A stretch of 64,000 nt of DNA. It comes from Diatrype stigma. Its lineage: Eukaryota > Ascomycota > Sordariomycetes > Xylariales > Diatrypaceae. Position 1 is the first letter of the stretch. Each line of letters begins with the position of its first letter. The stretch covers positions 62,001-126,000 of the forward strand of contig JAKJXP020000109.1 of assembly GCA_022225965.2 (NCBI GenBank). Direction: 5' to 3'. Shown here piece by piece: positions 1-12,951 of this stretch. The notes beneath the pieces were generated by a model. The model saw nothing but the letters and a program-made list of their open reading frames with translations. It was not told the origin of the DNA and did no database searches. A program made the position numbers and the translations under genes.

Positions 1-500
1 CTGTCGTCTATGGGAAAGTATCGAGCGCCTAGCACAGGCATACTTTGCAATCATTGACCGGTGGGAAGTCCCTTCAGCTATCCCAAACCTTGGTGCTGTC
101 ACGGCAGTATCCTCGTTATACCGAGAACATGGGCGCCGAGCTATGTAGGCCAGCCTTTGGGGAATCAACGCAAGCTTGACAGTGAAGTAGAGGCCTGAAA
201 GGAAGTCGGCTTGCAGAACAAGGCGACTCGAGTGTATGTGAAGAAAGAAACCTCCTTAGGAATCAAGTCTGGGTAGGGGATGATGAGGCGATTCGCATCC
301 TAAGTTGCGGGGTATCGCATGGGACATCTGGCTTTGGCAGATTTACGGGCGGATCTGAAGGCCTAGGGGGAGAGATATTAATCGATCTCTCTACTAGGCA
401 GAATGCATGGGGACATGATCCAATAGCTGGCTGTAATGGCTGCCCGAAATAGAAGCATTGTTTGGTGAAGTACCTGTGGTGGTGGAGAGTTCTTGGGCTC

Positions 501-550
501 GACTGCGAATGCGACTTGCGACTGCGACTGCAACTGCAACTGCGACTGCC
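501..550. repeat. GCGACT/GCAACT hexanucleotide array
   Basis: Imperfect tandem copies of the six-base unit GCGACT, drifting to GCAACT. A second, related array of the unit GGCAACTT lies about 100 bases to the right (651-685). The open frames over it on both strands are repeat translations. Confidence 0.85.
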
Positions 551-650
551 ACCCAGCCCAGCAGGTTGGGACCGACCAACCTCTGGACAGCAGGGAAAAG
601 TTTGTGTGGATTTCTGATCGCGTGCTGCGCCAAAGGGGGAGAGACCTGGA

Positions 651-685
651 ACTTGCAACTGGCAACTGGCAACTTGCAACTTGCG
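651..685. repeat. ACTTGCA/ACTGGCA short tandem array
   Basis: Alternating copies of a seven-base unit (AACTTGC / AACTGGC). It shares its core with the array at 501-550, so the two may come from one ancestral minisatellite. Confidence 0.8.
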
Positions 686-2704
686 CACCCGGGGTGGAAA
701 TCCTAACGTCACTTAGATGATGGACAATGGTCTGATGAGGTTTCGTGGACTGGTCAGACAGGATATATAAACCTGCAATGCAAGTACGAGGTATGTGTCA
801 GAGCCCAGAAGCCCAGAAGCCTGCGCATCTGAAGCGAGTACGATATAGTGGCATCAGGGCAGCATAGCACCGGCGCTAGAAGGCTTGTTCAGTTCGGGGA
901 AGCCTGGAAGCCTGGAGCTAGCGGCCCCAGAGAGAATTGTAGTGCTGGGCAGGTGGGCAGTTGGTACCACAGGTATGTCGTGAGTGGGCAGGCCGGCAGG
1001 GTTGTAATTAATTGAATAAGTACCACCTACTTACGGACTGTAGCGTTATCAGGAAGCCCCTCCATAAGATACCTAGGTACTATAAGGTACCGGTAGCCAT
1101 ACGTAGCAGCACCTGGCAGACCAGATCAGAGCTTCACTTCTAGATCGGATAGATGGAATCCTACAACTTGATAGAAACGTGTTTTTCTTATATCTCCGCC
1201 CTCTCTGCAGATGAGATTAAGGGACATGTCGGCAGGCAACAAAGTCTGTAGGATTTGAGTTAGGCTAAGTATGATGCAGGAGTCCCCAGTGTATCTATGC
1301 AGGCTTGAGAACATGCACAGATATCGTTGTTGATCCCAAAGAACATTACGTAGGAATAGCTGGGTGGTACGTGTATGTAGGTAGACAGGTGTTGTATGTA
1401 TATCGTTGAGCTACTGTACTGTACAGTTTCTTACAACTGTACTTCGTACAATACATATGAGCTCATACATATTACATGACCGATATGTGATCCTCGATAA
1501 AACCACACAGGTATACTTATATGTGTCTTCATACTCACTCACACAGTCGACATGACATCGACATCGATATCGACATATGTATAACATAGGTATAATGCGA
1601 TTGTTCTTCCTTCTTCTTCCGCAACGTATCCTTGCCCTTCTTTTGCCGGCCAATTGGGAAGCTTGTTGGTGGTCGAAATAAGCTCAGCAGGGATTGGAAG
1701 ATCATTGAGGGAACGGTTCGCGCCAGGCCGGCCGCCGCCCTCTTTGTTCTCCTTGCCTCCTCTCTTCTTCAACGCCATCTGTCCGACTCGGTAGAAATCT
1801 GCAAATCATCTGAACGCTGCCTCATTGGATGCCTGTATTGGGATGATACGGTTGAACCATCCGGGCAGATGCCGGCATATTTATATGCATCTAGGTACCT
1901 ATATAGGGGTAAGGTATGTAGTCGGAGCGGCTCTTAACCCTGTCTATCGCGGAGCTAGCTTCCAGTCTCCCTGACGGCGGTCGTGGAGGTATATGGATGC
2001 GCATGCATATATATACATGCATATATAGTTTGGTGCGTGATGCGTAAGGAACGTACTATGTAAAATACGCCTATATTCGATCTTACTCGATCATACTCGA
2101 TCATATAAGTAGCCAGGTAGGCAACATGAATGTCTCATGCCAACTGCTCCTTTCGAGCCCAGTATTAACTAAACATTACGTAGGTCATACGATAATGGCC
2201 AGACCACTTATGAATTACGCATATGCCAGCTGCAAAATCGTTGTTTCGTGCCAGCATATCGGAAGACTATGTTGAGGATGCCTAAATTAGGCACACATGG
2301 ATTTTGCCAATGATGTGTGCTAATTTACCCTCATCATTGCGTGTAAGATTGTGTATAAAATATCTGTTCTCATATCGAGTTTCGACTACCCACCCCTCTT
2401 CCCGCACTCCCTCTATAACTCAGTTTTCAACTGACTGACTTCCATTGTTAGATTTAATCAGATATGATACATAACTAGATGAAGTGCAAGGGACAAGCTG
2501 GGTGGCCTGTGAACCACACGTATGGGTAATGTTCCGGCTTATTTCGGCTTATCAGGTCAAGACCAAGTGGGAGTATAACCAAATGAAGCAAAGATGATAG
2601 AAGCCACTGGTGTTGTACAACCCAACAATACCACAATGCCCCGAATGCCTACCAACCTTGGAACAATCCAGATTACAAAATCATCGTTATAGCACGACCC
2701 CCCT

Positions 2705-2726
2705 GGCGGAGGGCGGAGGGCGGAGG
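2705..2726. repeat. GGCGGAG tandem repeat
   Basis: Three consecutive copies of the seven-base unit GGCGGAG. Nearby (about 2865-2888) there are two to three copies of an 11-base unit, ACAAGACCGCA. Confidence 0.8.
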
Positions 2727-4024
2727 TTGTCAAGCTGCAGGCCCTAGACTAGCACTACTGCAAATGATCAGTTTTGGGTGTTTTAGCGCTGTAGGCTTCC
2801 GCAAGGCCAGCAGGGCTGCCCCTGTTGCCGAGCCCAATCACGTCGAGCCGCTGGACAACAAGACCGCAACAAGACCGCAACAAGACGACAAAGCCTGGTC
2901 TGTGCTGCTGCCGTGGTCTACCTGTAGCAGTTAGTCTTATTCTTTTATCCACTCCACTGTATCTTTATATTGTAGGTGGGTAGGTGGGTATGTAGGTATG
3001 TATGACTACTGCATGTACGACATACAACACGTTCAGTTGCGAAGTCCAGTAACTACGAATAGTTTCCTTACTAAATTAAATACCTGTAGCTCTAGACTGC
3101 CAGGTGCTTGGTTCGACCAAATGGCTGACGACTACTTCGAAGCTTGAAACCGACAGACACATCGTGATCCCAATACTAAGCAGTGGGGGTTTGCATCGTT
3201 GCTACTCGTGCCAAGCCCTCTGTAAACGTGTCATCGCTCCCTCGAGGCATCTGCTCTCTGCAAGTTGCGGCGGCTTCATAACCATCTCCAAATGAGTCTC
3301 CTCCAAATATGTGTATAGAGCAGGTAGCTGGCGTAACACACATCCTCCACTACCACGTACCTACCTCCTGGACTACACATCCACCTGCTATCAGCACAGG
3401 CTTCGTGAATACATACCGGTTTATACATACCTACTTCCTCGGATTTTGGACTCAGTACTGCCATCTACGGCTGCCGTCAGGTTGCACCAAGGTTTCAAGC
3501 AGCAGAGTTCTAAAACAGACGCTCACGGTCAGCCAGTTTGAAGTTCAGTCTTCGGCCCTCGACTCGGCCGATTCTCTGCAGAGGTCTCAGCCTAAGCTTG
3601 TTAGTGTCGGTGTTTACACGTTGGCCAACCTGGCCTCCTCTTGGAAGAGTGCGCTTTTCCCAACCGGAGACATTATCCAGCCGGCCACCCAGCCAGTCGA
3701 TGCTTTAGAAGACGTCTACTACTAGTTAGACCCGCGTCCTGTTCTGCAACGTAACTCCATATAGTGGAAGTATTCTCGCTAGGGGCTCTGGGTGTGGCCT
3801 GTACCGGCGACCACGTGCATTATCCTCGGCGCCACCCACCCCTCTGGCGGTCCTTTGGAGGGGGTTACCGCTTTGAGGCTTGGAAAACGCAGGCCTGCAT
3901 CCTAGCTTCAGAGCCCAGCTTGCCTATTTGTTCGTCGGCAGCAGGTCGATCGGGTCACGCGACTGCGACGTGCAGGAAACTAGGATATCCAAAAGCGGGA
4001 AGGGGAGACGTCAAGTCTTTCCCA

Positions 4025-4058
4025 AGCCAGCCAGCCAGCCAGGCCGGCCGGCCGGCCG
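4025..4058. repeat. CCAG then GGCC tetranucleotide runs in the leader of the Rab GAP gene
   Basis: Four CCAG units run directly into four CCGG units, 50-80 bases before the start codon at 4108. They probably lie in the 5' leader. The GGCC part is self-complementary and could fold in RNA. Confidence 0.75.
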
Positions 4059-4107
4059 ACTAGGACGACCGATCTCGCGGCCTGCCTGTGTAGAGCACAC
4101 AGGCACG

Positions 4108-5736
4108 ATGTCTGTAAAAGAGGAAGAAGACGATCACGAGCACTCGCGATGTTCCGAGTCGCCGCGGTCGCTGTCTAGCCTTAGTGACGAGAAGGGGGCC
4201 TTATCCGACGATGTCGAGGAGGATGAGAAGACCAAGAGGATCCTAGCCGCATGTGAGACAAGGAACATCGGCGAGCTCCAAGAGCTTGCCATGTCGAAAG
4301 GCGGATTCCTCTCTGATGCCAACCGTGCCCTTGCTTGTGAGTTATCTCTGCCACTGTCCATTACGCGTTGCTGCCTTGTTGCTGCCTTGTCCGCCTTGTC
4401 CGCCTTGTGTCGGCCATGCCATGACGTTTGACCCTTTCTTATTATTCTTATAGGGCCTATATTACTCGGTGCTATAGATTCCTGGGGTAGCACAGATCTC
4501 GATGGGAAGGCTGCTGCTGACCCGGTCCCTGGAGCGGAGGGCGAAGCCGAGGAGGAAGACTGGCGGAATTTGCCGCCCCATCGGGACGAAGCCCAGGTCA
4601 AACTAGACGTCGACAGGAGCTTCGTGTATTATCCGAATGGTACGCATCCATCATATTATGTTTCCCTTTCCTCCCTTTCCCCCTTTCCCATGCAGGCCGG
4701 CCCCGCCCGCCTGCTTGCTGGCTAACCTGCGTGTGTAGACAACTCGCCGACCGAACTCGACGCCAAGAAGGCCGAGCTCTCGGACCTCATCACCGAGGTG
4801 CTGCGCCGGCAGCCGCACCTATGCTACTTCCAGGGCTACCACGACATCTGCCAAGTATTCCTGCTCGTACTACCGGCCGACGACGGCGGGAACGGGCCCT
4901 CAGCTGCAACCTCAGCCTCGACCTCCTCCGAGCGGCGGCGACAGCGCCAGCGCCAGCGCGCCCTAGCCGTAGCGCGGCTCTCCGCGCTCCGGATCCGAGA
5001 CTTCATGCTCCCGAGCCTCGGCCCCGCAGTGGCGCAGCTGCGGCTGATCCCGGAGGTGCTGGGGTCGGCGGACCCGGCGCTGGCGGCGCGGCTGCGGCAC
5101 ACGGCGACGGAGCCGTACTTCGCGCTGGCGGACACGCTGACCATGTTCGCGCACAACGTGCGGCGGCTGGCGGCGATCGCGCGCCTGTTCGACGCGCTGC
5201 TGGCGCGCGAGCCCGCCTTCGCCCTGTACGTGTTCGCGCGCCTGGCCCTCGACCGCAGCCCCGACCTCGTCGGCGACGCCCGCTACCGCGCCGACCCCGA
5301 CATGCTGCACTTCGCCCTGTCCAAGCTGCCCCAGAGCCCCGCGCTCGACCTCGACCGTGCCGTCGCCGGCGCCGCCCGCCTGCTCGCCGACCACCCGCCC
5401 CACGCCCTGCCCGCCTGGCGCTGGCGCCCGTGGTGGCTCGGCGGAGCAGCAGGCGGTGTTCTGGGCGGTGCGGGGATATCCCGAAATAGCGTGCTGCGCA
5501 CCGCCCGCGACGTCGAGAGGTGCGCTCGCGAGCAGTCGCTCGCGGACGGCCGCCGCTTCTTCGACGCCCAGCTGCGCGAGCTGAGGCGCGCCGAGCGCTG
5601 CGACGTCCTCCGCCGCCGCTACGATACCTGGCCGAACCGCATCGCGGCCGTCACCGTCCTCGTCGGCGTCGCTGCCGCGCTGTATGCGCAGCGGACGGGC
5701 CCGTCCGGGCTGGGGTGGGGGTGGGTGTCGGGCTAG
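4108..5736 (+). CDS. GYP10: TBC-domain Rab GTPase-activating protein, Gyp10/TBC1D20 family
   Basis: Exons 4108-4336, 4454-4639 and 4739-5736 give 470 residues. Introns start GTGAGT and GTACGC and end TAG. The N-terminus (about 1-60) is acidic and serine-rich. The TBC domain starts near residue 77 (WPILLG). Both catalytic fingers are visible: the arginine finger in KLDVDR (Arg131) and the glutamine finger in YFQGYHD (Gln170). A hydrophobic segment in the last 30 residues (IAAVTVLVGVAAALYA) fits the C-terminal membrane anchor of TBC1D20/Gyp10 proteins, which act on Rab1/Ypt1-type GTPases at the ER-Golgi boundary. The third exon is extremely GC-rich and carries low-complexity Ala/Arg stretches. 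Family assignment rests on the two fingers plus the C-terminal anchor; substrate Rab is inferred from the family. It is convergent with VPS52. Confidence 0.85.
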
Positions 5737-6754
5737 GCGTTCGGGCTCGGCGCGCTGCTGTGATAATAAGCAAGCGAAGCAATATGAGCAGTAGCGACAC
5801 CGATACTGATAGCAGATGAGTATCCCGAGTCGGCTGGTGGTTCTCCCCACTGATTGATTACCTCGATCACGTCGTCTGACGGGAGGGAGGGAAGGAGGCC
5901 TCGGGTGGGCTTTTGTGAATTGCATAGGCAATATAGCAGGAAAAGACAGGACAGTTTGGGATGGAGGAAGAGGCACTCGGAAAGAGGCGTTATAGGGTCT
6001 CATGTACAATATACCTAGGTGGAAGTCTTTCGAAGGGATCGAGGGGGAAAGAGGAGTTGAGGTGGCGTTTCGTTGCGTCTTTTGTCACATTCCTTTTTTC
6101 TTCTTTTTTCTTCATCACTTATACCCCTGTCGAGAACCGCGATATTCGCCCAGGTCCAACTATAGGCAGGTGTATATGTGTACATACGCATATGTGTATG
6201 TGCTGCTAGCATGGAAGAAGCCCTTGGTAGACCGAATAGATACTTAGATGTTGCTCGCGCATGTGTAGAATTGGTCAAGCCGAAATTGGAGGAGTACAAT
6301 TATATATCTATTTTACTTCTATACATAATATCTACCTATCTATGCCAACATGGCGACAACCTCTGCCACGACTTTCCACGCGAACTTCCTCCCTCATTGC
6401 CCAGGGCTGTCTGTAGTCAGGGGGTCATCGAGAGTCTACTGTCACCGCTCACCACGCCCGAGAGATGCCTCATTCTGCACCGCAGCTATTCCCAAAACAC
6501 ATTTTCTTCATTCGCCTTTACCCTACCTACCTCGTCTAGGTACCGTGTCTACATGTCTGAACGAATTCGAGTGCCTACATAAGTGATAAACTCCGCGCTG
6601 GCTCTGCTCTCCTCCCTACCTTGACTCTATTCAACCCAACTCAACTGAACCTGCCCCTCTTCCATATGCAACTCGCACGAACCCCTTTCTCTCTTGTTCC
6701 CCACATTCGTCTCACCCACCAGCAACTATCATCACGCATTACGCAAGAAGAAGC
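5737..6754. other. Convergent intergenic region between the Rab GAP and VPS52
   Basis: This holds the 3' ends of two genes that point at each other. An open frame beginning with the ATG at 6211 (+) runs about 124 codons but shows no domain, no codon bias like its neighbours and no partner exon. I see no RNA gene. Confidence 0.5.
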
Positions 6755-8895
6755 TCACGCATCCTCCTGGAACGCAGCCTTCAGACCCTCGAAGTGCTCC
6801 TGCTCCTCAGCAGCCAGCTTGCCGCTGGCCGCGGCGGAGGTCGCATCGCTGATGATGGTCAGGATGAGGCTATAGTTGTTGTAGAGGAAGCGCTCGCGGC
6901 GGCGGTCGGGAAAGGCGGCGCTGTAGCGGGTGAGGAAGGCCTCGAGCTCGCTGCGCAGGCGGCGGAGGCTCGCGACGACGGGCTCGTCGTCGCCGATGCC
7001 GCCAGCGGCACCGTCGGCGGCGGCGGCGCTGTTGCTGCTCAGGCACAGGACGCCGTGGACGAGCTGGCCGAAGCGCTGGGTGACGACGTGGGGGGCGGCC
7101 GAGAGGCGGGCCTGCTCGGCCTTGGTGGTGGCGGGCTTGCCGGGCAGGGCCTGGGTCAGGGCGCGGACCGAGGCGCAGTGGTCGCTCATGACGAGCTGCA
7201 GGCGGGGCCACAGCAGCATGGCGGTGCCGTTGACGTAGCCGTCGGCGGCGGGGACCTTGCGGCGCTGCAGCTCGAACTGGGAGCGCTGGTTCAGGCGGAC
7301 GGCGAGCAGGAGGCCGAGCGCGTCGTACGTGTCGGCCACGAGGTGGCGGGTCAGCGCGTGGCCCAGCTGGAAGGTCGGGTCGAAGATGTAGACGAAGTGC
7401 CGCGAGATGGTGGCGTAGCCCAACGCGGGGGCGAAGAACGACGCGAGAAACGTGTACTCGGCCGCCGCGTTGTCGACCAGCGCTAGGTTGAAGTTGCGGA
7501 ATGGCAGCTCTAAGTAATGCGTCGACTGGTCCTCCTCGGCGAGGTAGGACGGGAGCGCCGCCTGGCTGCCGGTCCGCAGGATGTCGATGCGGCGGCCGAG
7601 GTTGAAGGCGTCGTGGGGAGGCCCAGCAATCTTAGAGCTGGATAGGACGGTGCCTTTGCGCGACGTGTCTTCGTTTCCTATAACGTCTGTCTTGTCTAGC
7701 GTATGAAGCTTGATCTTCCGGAGAGCCGTCTCATAGCGGGTGAACTGGTTGTGGTAGTACCACCGCATTGTGTTCATGTAGGCAAGGCATATCTCGTTGG
7801 CCAATGCCTCGTGATGCTTATGTAGGAACGTGAATAGGTCTTTGTACTTGAGGAAATTCTGCTGCTGTATAATCTGAGCATTGATATGTGGTGACCGTAG
7901 AGCTTTGATCTGTGCCACTAGGAAGTCTCGTATCCGCTCGATTGCCTTCAAAACCAGCTTTTCTAATAAGGGGCCCAGGTCCTGTAAACCCTTGGTTGAT
8001 TCTGTGCCCGAAGAGCTCTTCTTGTAGGCGGTAACTCTCTTATCGACCTCAGCAAGAGCCTTGACCCAGGGCTCGTCGATATGTCCATCTGCTATTTTGG
8101 AAACGACAGTAGGCGATACACTGATCTCCTCGACCACGGGCCCCAGTCCTTTTTCGATCGCTTTCCTATTTTCCAGTCGTACGTTTAGGGCTGTCGACCG
8201 AGCCTGTAGGGTCTCGATGTCGGCGGATACGTTGGCTAGGTCGTTTCGAAAACTCGTGAGGTTGTTCTCGACCGAGTTGAGCACCTCGTCGCAAACACGT
8301 ATGGATCGATGTAAGTCTTCGAACCTGGTCTTCTCTTGTTCGTCTGGGTAGTCGGGATGAGAATACTGTCAATCAAGCCAGAAAGTGGAAATAGGTAGGT
8401 AAACATACATTCTTCGACTGTCTGAGATCTATGTACATATGGGCCTTCTGTTAAGGGATCTTCCGACAAGGCCAATTCGCGGAGTGACATGCCTCCAAAA
8501 TCAAATTCAAGCTCCAGGTCGCTGGCAGTTATGGAGGTAGCAGCAGCGGAAGGGGACGGTTGCTCCGCCGGGGCGGAAGCATCTTCCGTGCCATTTCCTA
8601 GAAGCTGATTTAAAACGTCTACGGGGTCTGGTCCTGCATATGCCGTAGTAGATTGCTTTAGGGCCGAGCCGTTGGGCTTCCGGGAAGAAGCAAGGAGGGA
8701 AGAGGTGGAGGAGTCGTTGGATGATGCCAGCGAAAGGGAGGACGTTCTTGGCGATACACCAGGGCGCTGTTGTGATGTTATATAAGGCCCCAAGCCACTC
8801 CCGGTCCTACGTGGTGCAGGCGAGTATGACCGGCTGCCTGGCTGAGATGAGGCCGGAGATGTGGAAGACTGTCCACCGAGTCGACCGGACCACAT
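6755..8895 (-). CDS. VPS52: Vps52, subunit of the GARP tethering complex
   Basis: Exon 1 is 8895-8409 and exon 2 is 8343-6755, giving 691 residues. The intron starts GTATGT and ends CCCAG; this acceptor is the one that keeps frame and restores the family segment FEDLHRSIRVCDEVLNSVE. The first 160 residues are Ser/Pro-rich and probably disordered. The Vps52 core follows with heptad-rich helices (about 165-260) and the family stretch DEPWVKALAEVDKR. Vps52 works with Vps51, Vps53 and Vps54 to tether endosome-derived vesicles at the trans-Golgi. I chose the ATG at 8895; the same frame is open a little further upstream but without ATG and closes at an in-frame TAG. The 3' half (6780-7480) is far more GC-rich than the 5' half. 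Confidence 0.9.
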
Positions 8896-10729
8896 GTTGG
8901 AGGTCAAGCCACGGGGTTGGGGGGTTAGAGTTGATCGTCTACCCGTGTCATGACCTCGGACTGGCTATGCGACAAAACCAAAAGAATTGAAGTATTGGAA
9001 TGCACAATCCCCCCTGTGATTAACTATTCGGTTCTTTATGAATTATGAAATCGTTTTCATTCGCCAATCATCGATATCGATATCGATCTGGCTGAGCAGA
9101 GGAACGGAACGTGCGTTGATCAATTGCTGATAGGTTGTTGCATTGCAGGTATGAACATTGCAGGTATGAACATCGTAGGTATCGTACACGTACAAATGGC
9201 TTGAATGGGATAGCTACAGCTGCTTGCTACGTATGCTGGTACGCAAGCGCGAGGCCGCGCGCTATAGCCTGAGGTCCCTGCCTCTCCAAGCCCCGAGGCG
9301 TAAGGGCGGAAGGGCGGAAGGGCGGAAGTGATTGGTCAGATAAACAACCATCTGTCCAGGAAGGCATTAGGGAACCCCGGGTCTTGGCCTTACCGTTTGT
9401 AGATAAGATCTCCCATGATATCAGACTCGAGACCAGCACTTCAGGACCCCTCCTAAAAGTACTGCTTACCCCTCCAAGCCCTCCAAGCCCTCCAATTCTT
9501 CTCTTCTGGTGGTGCTTCTGGAGGTGGTTCGAGGAAACATTGCATTGCACCAGACTGCAGAATCAAAGATGTAATGCCGAATCTCTGTGGCGAAATGTCT
9601 CGGTCGGCCTGCCAGCTACACTTATCCCGATGCAAGTTTTAATTGATATTTTAGTACGATGGGGCATGCTCTGGCTTAAGAGGTGAAGTGGTGAAGAGGC
9701 GCATGTTTGGTAACACTAACACGCAGATACTAACTAGCAGAAACCACTATAGGTATTGATTGGTATAAATAGACAAACCCCCAGCACGAGGAGGCTTAAG
9801 CTCGATTAGGCGAGAGATAGATTTTCTTCCATACATTCTGTACGTTAGGTAGGCAGGTAGTTAGCGCCGGTAAAGCCCTGAAGTGTTTTTGGCGATTCCA
9901 CTAGAGGTTCGCTAATTCATCTGACCCAGAGCAAACTCCTCTAGTGAGCTGGTGAGTACGTAGTAGGGACATGAAGCAGCAGAGGCCTCGAGGGAGAAGA
10001 AAAAAAAAGATCCAGAACCATATGGTCTAGGGATATCGGGCCAATAGGAGACGAGTAGAATGTGAAGAAAACTCCGTCTAGTCTTCAATTGTGGGTGTTT
10101 CCATTGGAAAAGGCCCAATGGCCCACCACAGCCTGAGCTCACTTGCCTCAGTCATGGGAATACAGGTACCTAGAATGGCACTGTATGTCGTTACCTACAT
10201 AGCTGCATAATCCTGTATAATGCAGACATGTAGGCATGTACATTAAGGTAGTATGGTGGAGGTGGTATAGCGGCTTGGAGCCACGGATGGTTCATGGAGG
10301 CAGGTAGGTACCTCCCTAATCTTTCTAATCAGGTACAACACCTCCGGCGCTTTCACGCCTGGCCGCGTTAATAAGGACTCAGTCTCTTAATAAGGCTCAT
10401 CTCAGAGTGGTGACTGCAGCAGTGCAGCTGGTAGGCACGGTAGGTAAGTGGCCATCCGAAATGTGGGTCGCCTCTCGTGCATTATTTTTCCTCACCCCTC
10501 CTCTCCGTTCATGCTCTGGCTCTGCTGCTTTCTCCTCGTGGAAAGTCTTCCCTAGGATTTGACTAGTTGATCTTTTTTCCAACTATTTCAACCTTTCTTT
10601 CCCTCCACCTCCTCCCAACTCCACAACCAGACTTTGTATTTTGGTGTTGGACATCTTCGCTGCTGGTCATCGCCGTCGCATTCTTCTTTCCCTCATTATC
10701 CAAACAGAATCCTCGCTCGATCCTTCACC
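8896..10729. other. Divergent intergenic region between VPS52 and eIF5A
   Basis: This carries the two divergent promoters. It contains a short ATCGATATCGATATCGAT palindromic run near 9069-9087, GGGCGGAA repeats (9303-9328) and three CCTCCAAGC-type units near 9472-9495. The last 150 bases are pyrimidine-rich (TTTCTTTCCCTCC and similar), as is common in front of strongly expressed fungal genes. No gene supported. Confidence 0.5.
9303..9328. repeat. GGGCGGAA tandem repeat
   Basis: Three consecutive copies of the eight-base unit GGGCGGAA, similar in composition to the GGCGGAG repeat at 2705-2726. Confidence 0.8.
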
Positions 10730-11836
10730 ATGGCCGACGACGCCCAGGTTAGTACTGTCATCTCTACTACTTATCACTCACTCGCATACTCGCCCCTCGC
10801 CTGCGCTGGGTTTGTCTCGAGGGCAGCAGCGCAGGTTGGGCTCTGGTTGTGGTTATGGCTATGGTCATAATTATGGCTTGTGAAAATCACCCCGCATCGC
10901 ATTTCAATCCTCGCCCACGAGAACCCCGCGAAATATAGCACACAGACATTTTGCATAATATACCCAGCATTTCCATATCCTCCATCGAACCCTGTCTGCG
11001 ATCAGGGTAGAGCAGATAGATATTCAGCAATCATATGCTGCTGTAATTGTCTAGCTGCATCCTTGATGCACTTCCGCAAAACACACCCACCCATTTCTTT
11101 TTCGAACCAGCTTTTTTTTCTTCTTAGTTCTCATTCTCCTTGCCTCTCCTTTACAAACCACCAAGCCCCGACAGCAACAATCCAGCAGCAGCCGACTTCT
11201 AAATGGGAATTGATTGCTAACAAATCTCGCGCCCTTTGCAGCATGAGCACACCTTCGACTCGGCCGACGCCGGTGCGTCGACGACCTTCCCTATGCAGTG
11301 CTCTGCCCTGCGTAAGAACGGTTTCGTAGTCATCAAGAGCCGCCCTTGCAAGATCGTCGACATGTCCACCTCCAAGACTGGCAAGCACGGTCACGCCAAG
11401 GTCCATCTGGTTGCCCTTGACATCTTCACTGGCAAGAAGCTCGAAGATCTCTGCCCCTCCACCCACAACATGGATGTCCCCAACGTCACCCGTCGCGAGT
11501 ACCAGCTCGTAAGTCTTAACAAATAGCTGTTCTTGTATCCCTGGCTTAAAAAATTGATGCTGACAAATCACTCTCTAGCTGGATATCTCCGACGATGGTT
11601 TCCTGTCCCTCATGAACGATGATGGTGACACCAAGGACGACGTCAAGATGCCCGATGGTGAGGTTGGCGAGAAGATCAACCGTCTTTTCAAGATTGAGGA
11701 GAAGGATACCAGTGAGTGCATTCTAGCAATTTATAGGGGTCCCCAATACTAACTCCACTGTTTAGACGTCGTCATTCTCACTGCTATGGGTGAGGAGGCT
11801 GCCGTTGAAGCCAAGGAGGCTCCCCGCCAGGCTTAA
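10730..11836 (+). CDS. eIF5A: Translation initiation factor eIF5A
   Basis: Four exons: 10730-10747, 11242-11508, 11579-11711 and 11766-11836, giving 162 residues, the normal family length. Exon 1 encodes only MADDAQ and is followed by a 494-base intron, a layout typical of highly expressed fungal translation genes. The hypusine loop is intact: [12 protein letters not shown], with Lys54 the expected target of deoxyhypusine synthase. The C-terminal OB-fold ([16 protein letters not shown]) is complete. eIF5A relieves ribosome stalling, notably at proline runs, and aids termination. It lies upstream of RRN7 on the same strand, about 1.1 kb away, with its own promoter. Confidence 0.97.
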
Positions 11837-12951
11837 GCCTGTCTTAAGTCAGACTCCGCGTGAGTGGCTTGAGTTGATGAGCAATAGCCAGCCGAACTCA
11901 TCTCTCCTACCCAGATATTTTCCAGGTGTGAGAGCGATATCTTGTGGTCAAGAAGCCCCTTGATATCTGTGGCCTTGAGCCGCTGTTATGGTTGCTACGT
12001 GGAAGGATTTTATCTGGACACAGTGGTTCTGCTGGGTATATGAAGTGGTTATGACGTCTTCACGGTTCCCCCGTCCTCTTGGAATGCCGCTTGCCCACAT
12101 ACTTATTACTGTGGATCGATGTGCATTGCAGAGAGAAATCATGAAAATTCAGGGCAACGTATTTGCGGCGGCGTCAACAGATTCCTTTGGTAGAATCTAC
12201 AAACTTTTGCATGAGTTTAATTCAAATCTCTGGTGACATGATCTGGTGAAAATGACAATGGGATCTTCGAATGGGGACCTTGAACAACTTGAACAACTTG
12301 TGCTATAGAGTGCAAACTGGCTTGAATAGAAATGTGCGACTAATGGCTCTGCCAGACAAATAAATTCCTTCCAATTATCATACCCTAGACGTGTGCTACA
12401 TGGAGTCAAAAATTACGTTTAGGAACCTCAAGATACCCAGCAAATAAAATTAAATCAAGCATTACCTGTATCAGTGAGGTTTTGCAGTAGAAAACTTCAC
12501 AATTGGATGCATCATTGAATTAATAGCGTGTAATGTGATTTCTAGGTAATGCCTACCGGGAGAAGCCAATGCTCATTTTTGGTCCCCTTCAAACTTCGAG
12601 TCATCCCGTTGCAACTCCCCAAATTATAAACCTCCCTAATTTATCCTACATACACACGTACCTCGATAGTCTTAGGCACCCCCAGCATTCCTGCGCCTCT
12701 TGTGTTCCCCACGCTTTGACCGCCGAGAAAACGCCAAGGCTTTCTTTGCTACCTTCCTTCGCGATACTGTTGTTTTATAGGTATCATCGGATCCTGTCAG
12801 GTCATATCGTACTGTGCCGTACCTTGCCGCACCGTGCTGTGTTGCCTACAGGGGGGAAGGGGGAAAGGGGACACCCCGACATAAAACCTCAGGCACGAGC
12901 AAACTAGTAGAACGAGGGCTGAGACCAGACAAAAGATACATCCAATTGGAC
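11837..12951. other. Intergenic region, eIF5A to RRN7
   Basis: This holds the eIF5A 3' region and the RRN7 upstream region. A duplicated CTTGAACAA unit sits near 12281-12300. The RRN7 frame stays open upstream to 12814, but the ATG at 12952 is preferred because the conserved zinc ribbon follows it closely. No other gene seen. Confidence 0.5.

Larger units (their letters stand above)
1..4107. other. Gene-poor stretch with minisatellites
   Basis: No open frame here looks like a conserved protein or carries plausible splice structure. It contains short tandem repeats (listed separately), several self-complementary AT/TA-rich runs near 1550-1576 and 1990-2030, and GTAGGTGGGTAGGT-type runs near 2973-3005. 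The last part is the upstream region and 5' leader of the Rab GAP gene that starts at 4108. Bases 2-148 are open in one frame to a stop and could be the tail of a gene lying left of the window, but I cannot support that. Confidence 0.5.

Noticed and set aside
2..148. Open frame from the window edge to a stop, 48 codons
   Set aside because: Protein-like but too short to judge and no domain; may be the tail of a gene outside the window.
3309..3725. 138-codon plus-strand open frame
   Set aside because: No domain, no splice partners, ordinary intergenic composition and a competing overlapping frame; likely chance.
4963..6009. Long minus-strand open frame opposite the Rab GAP third exon
   Set aside because: Explained by high GC at third positions of the real gene on the other strand.
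6211..6582. 124-codon plus-strand open frame between two convergent genes
   Set aside because: The beginning looks helical, but the rest has no coding character and it sits in the 3' regions of the neighbours.
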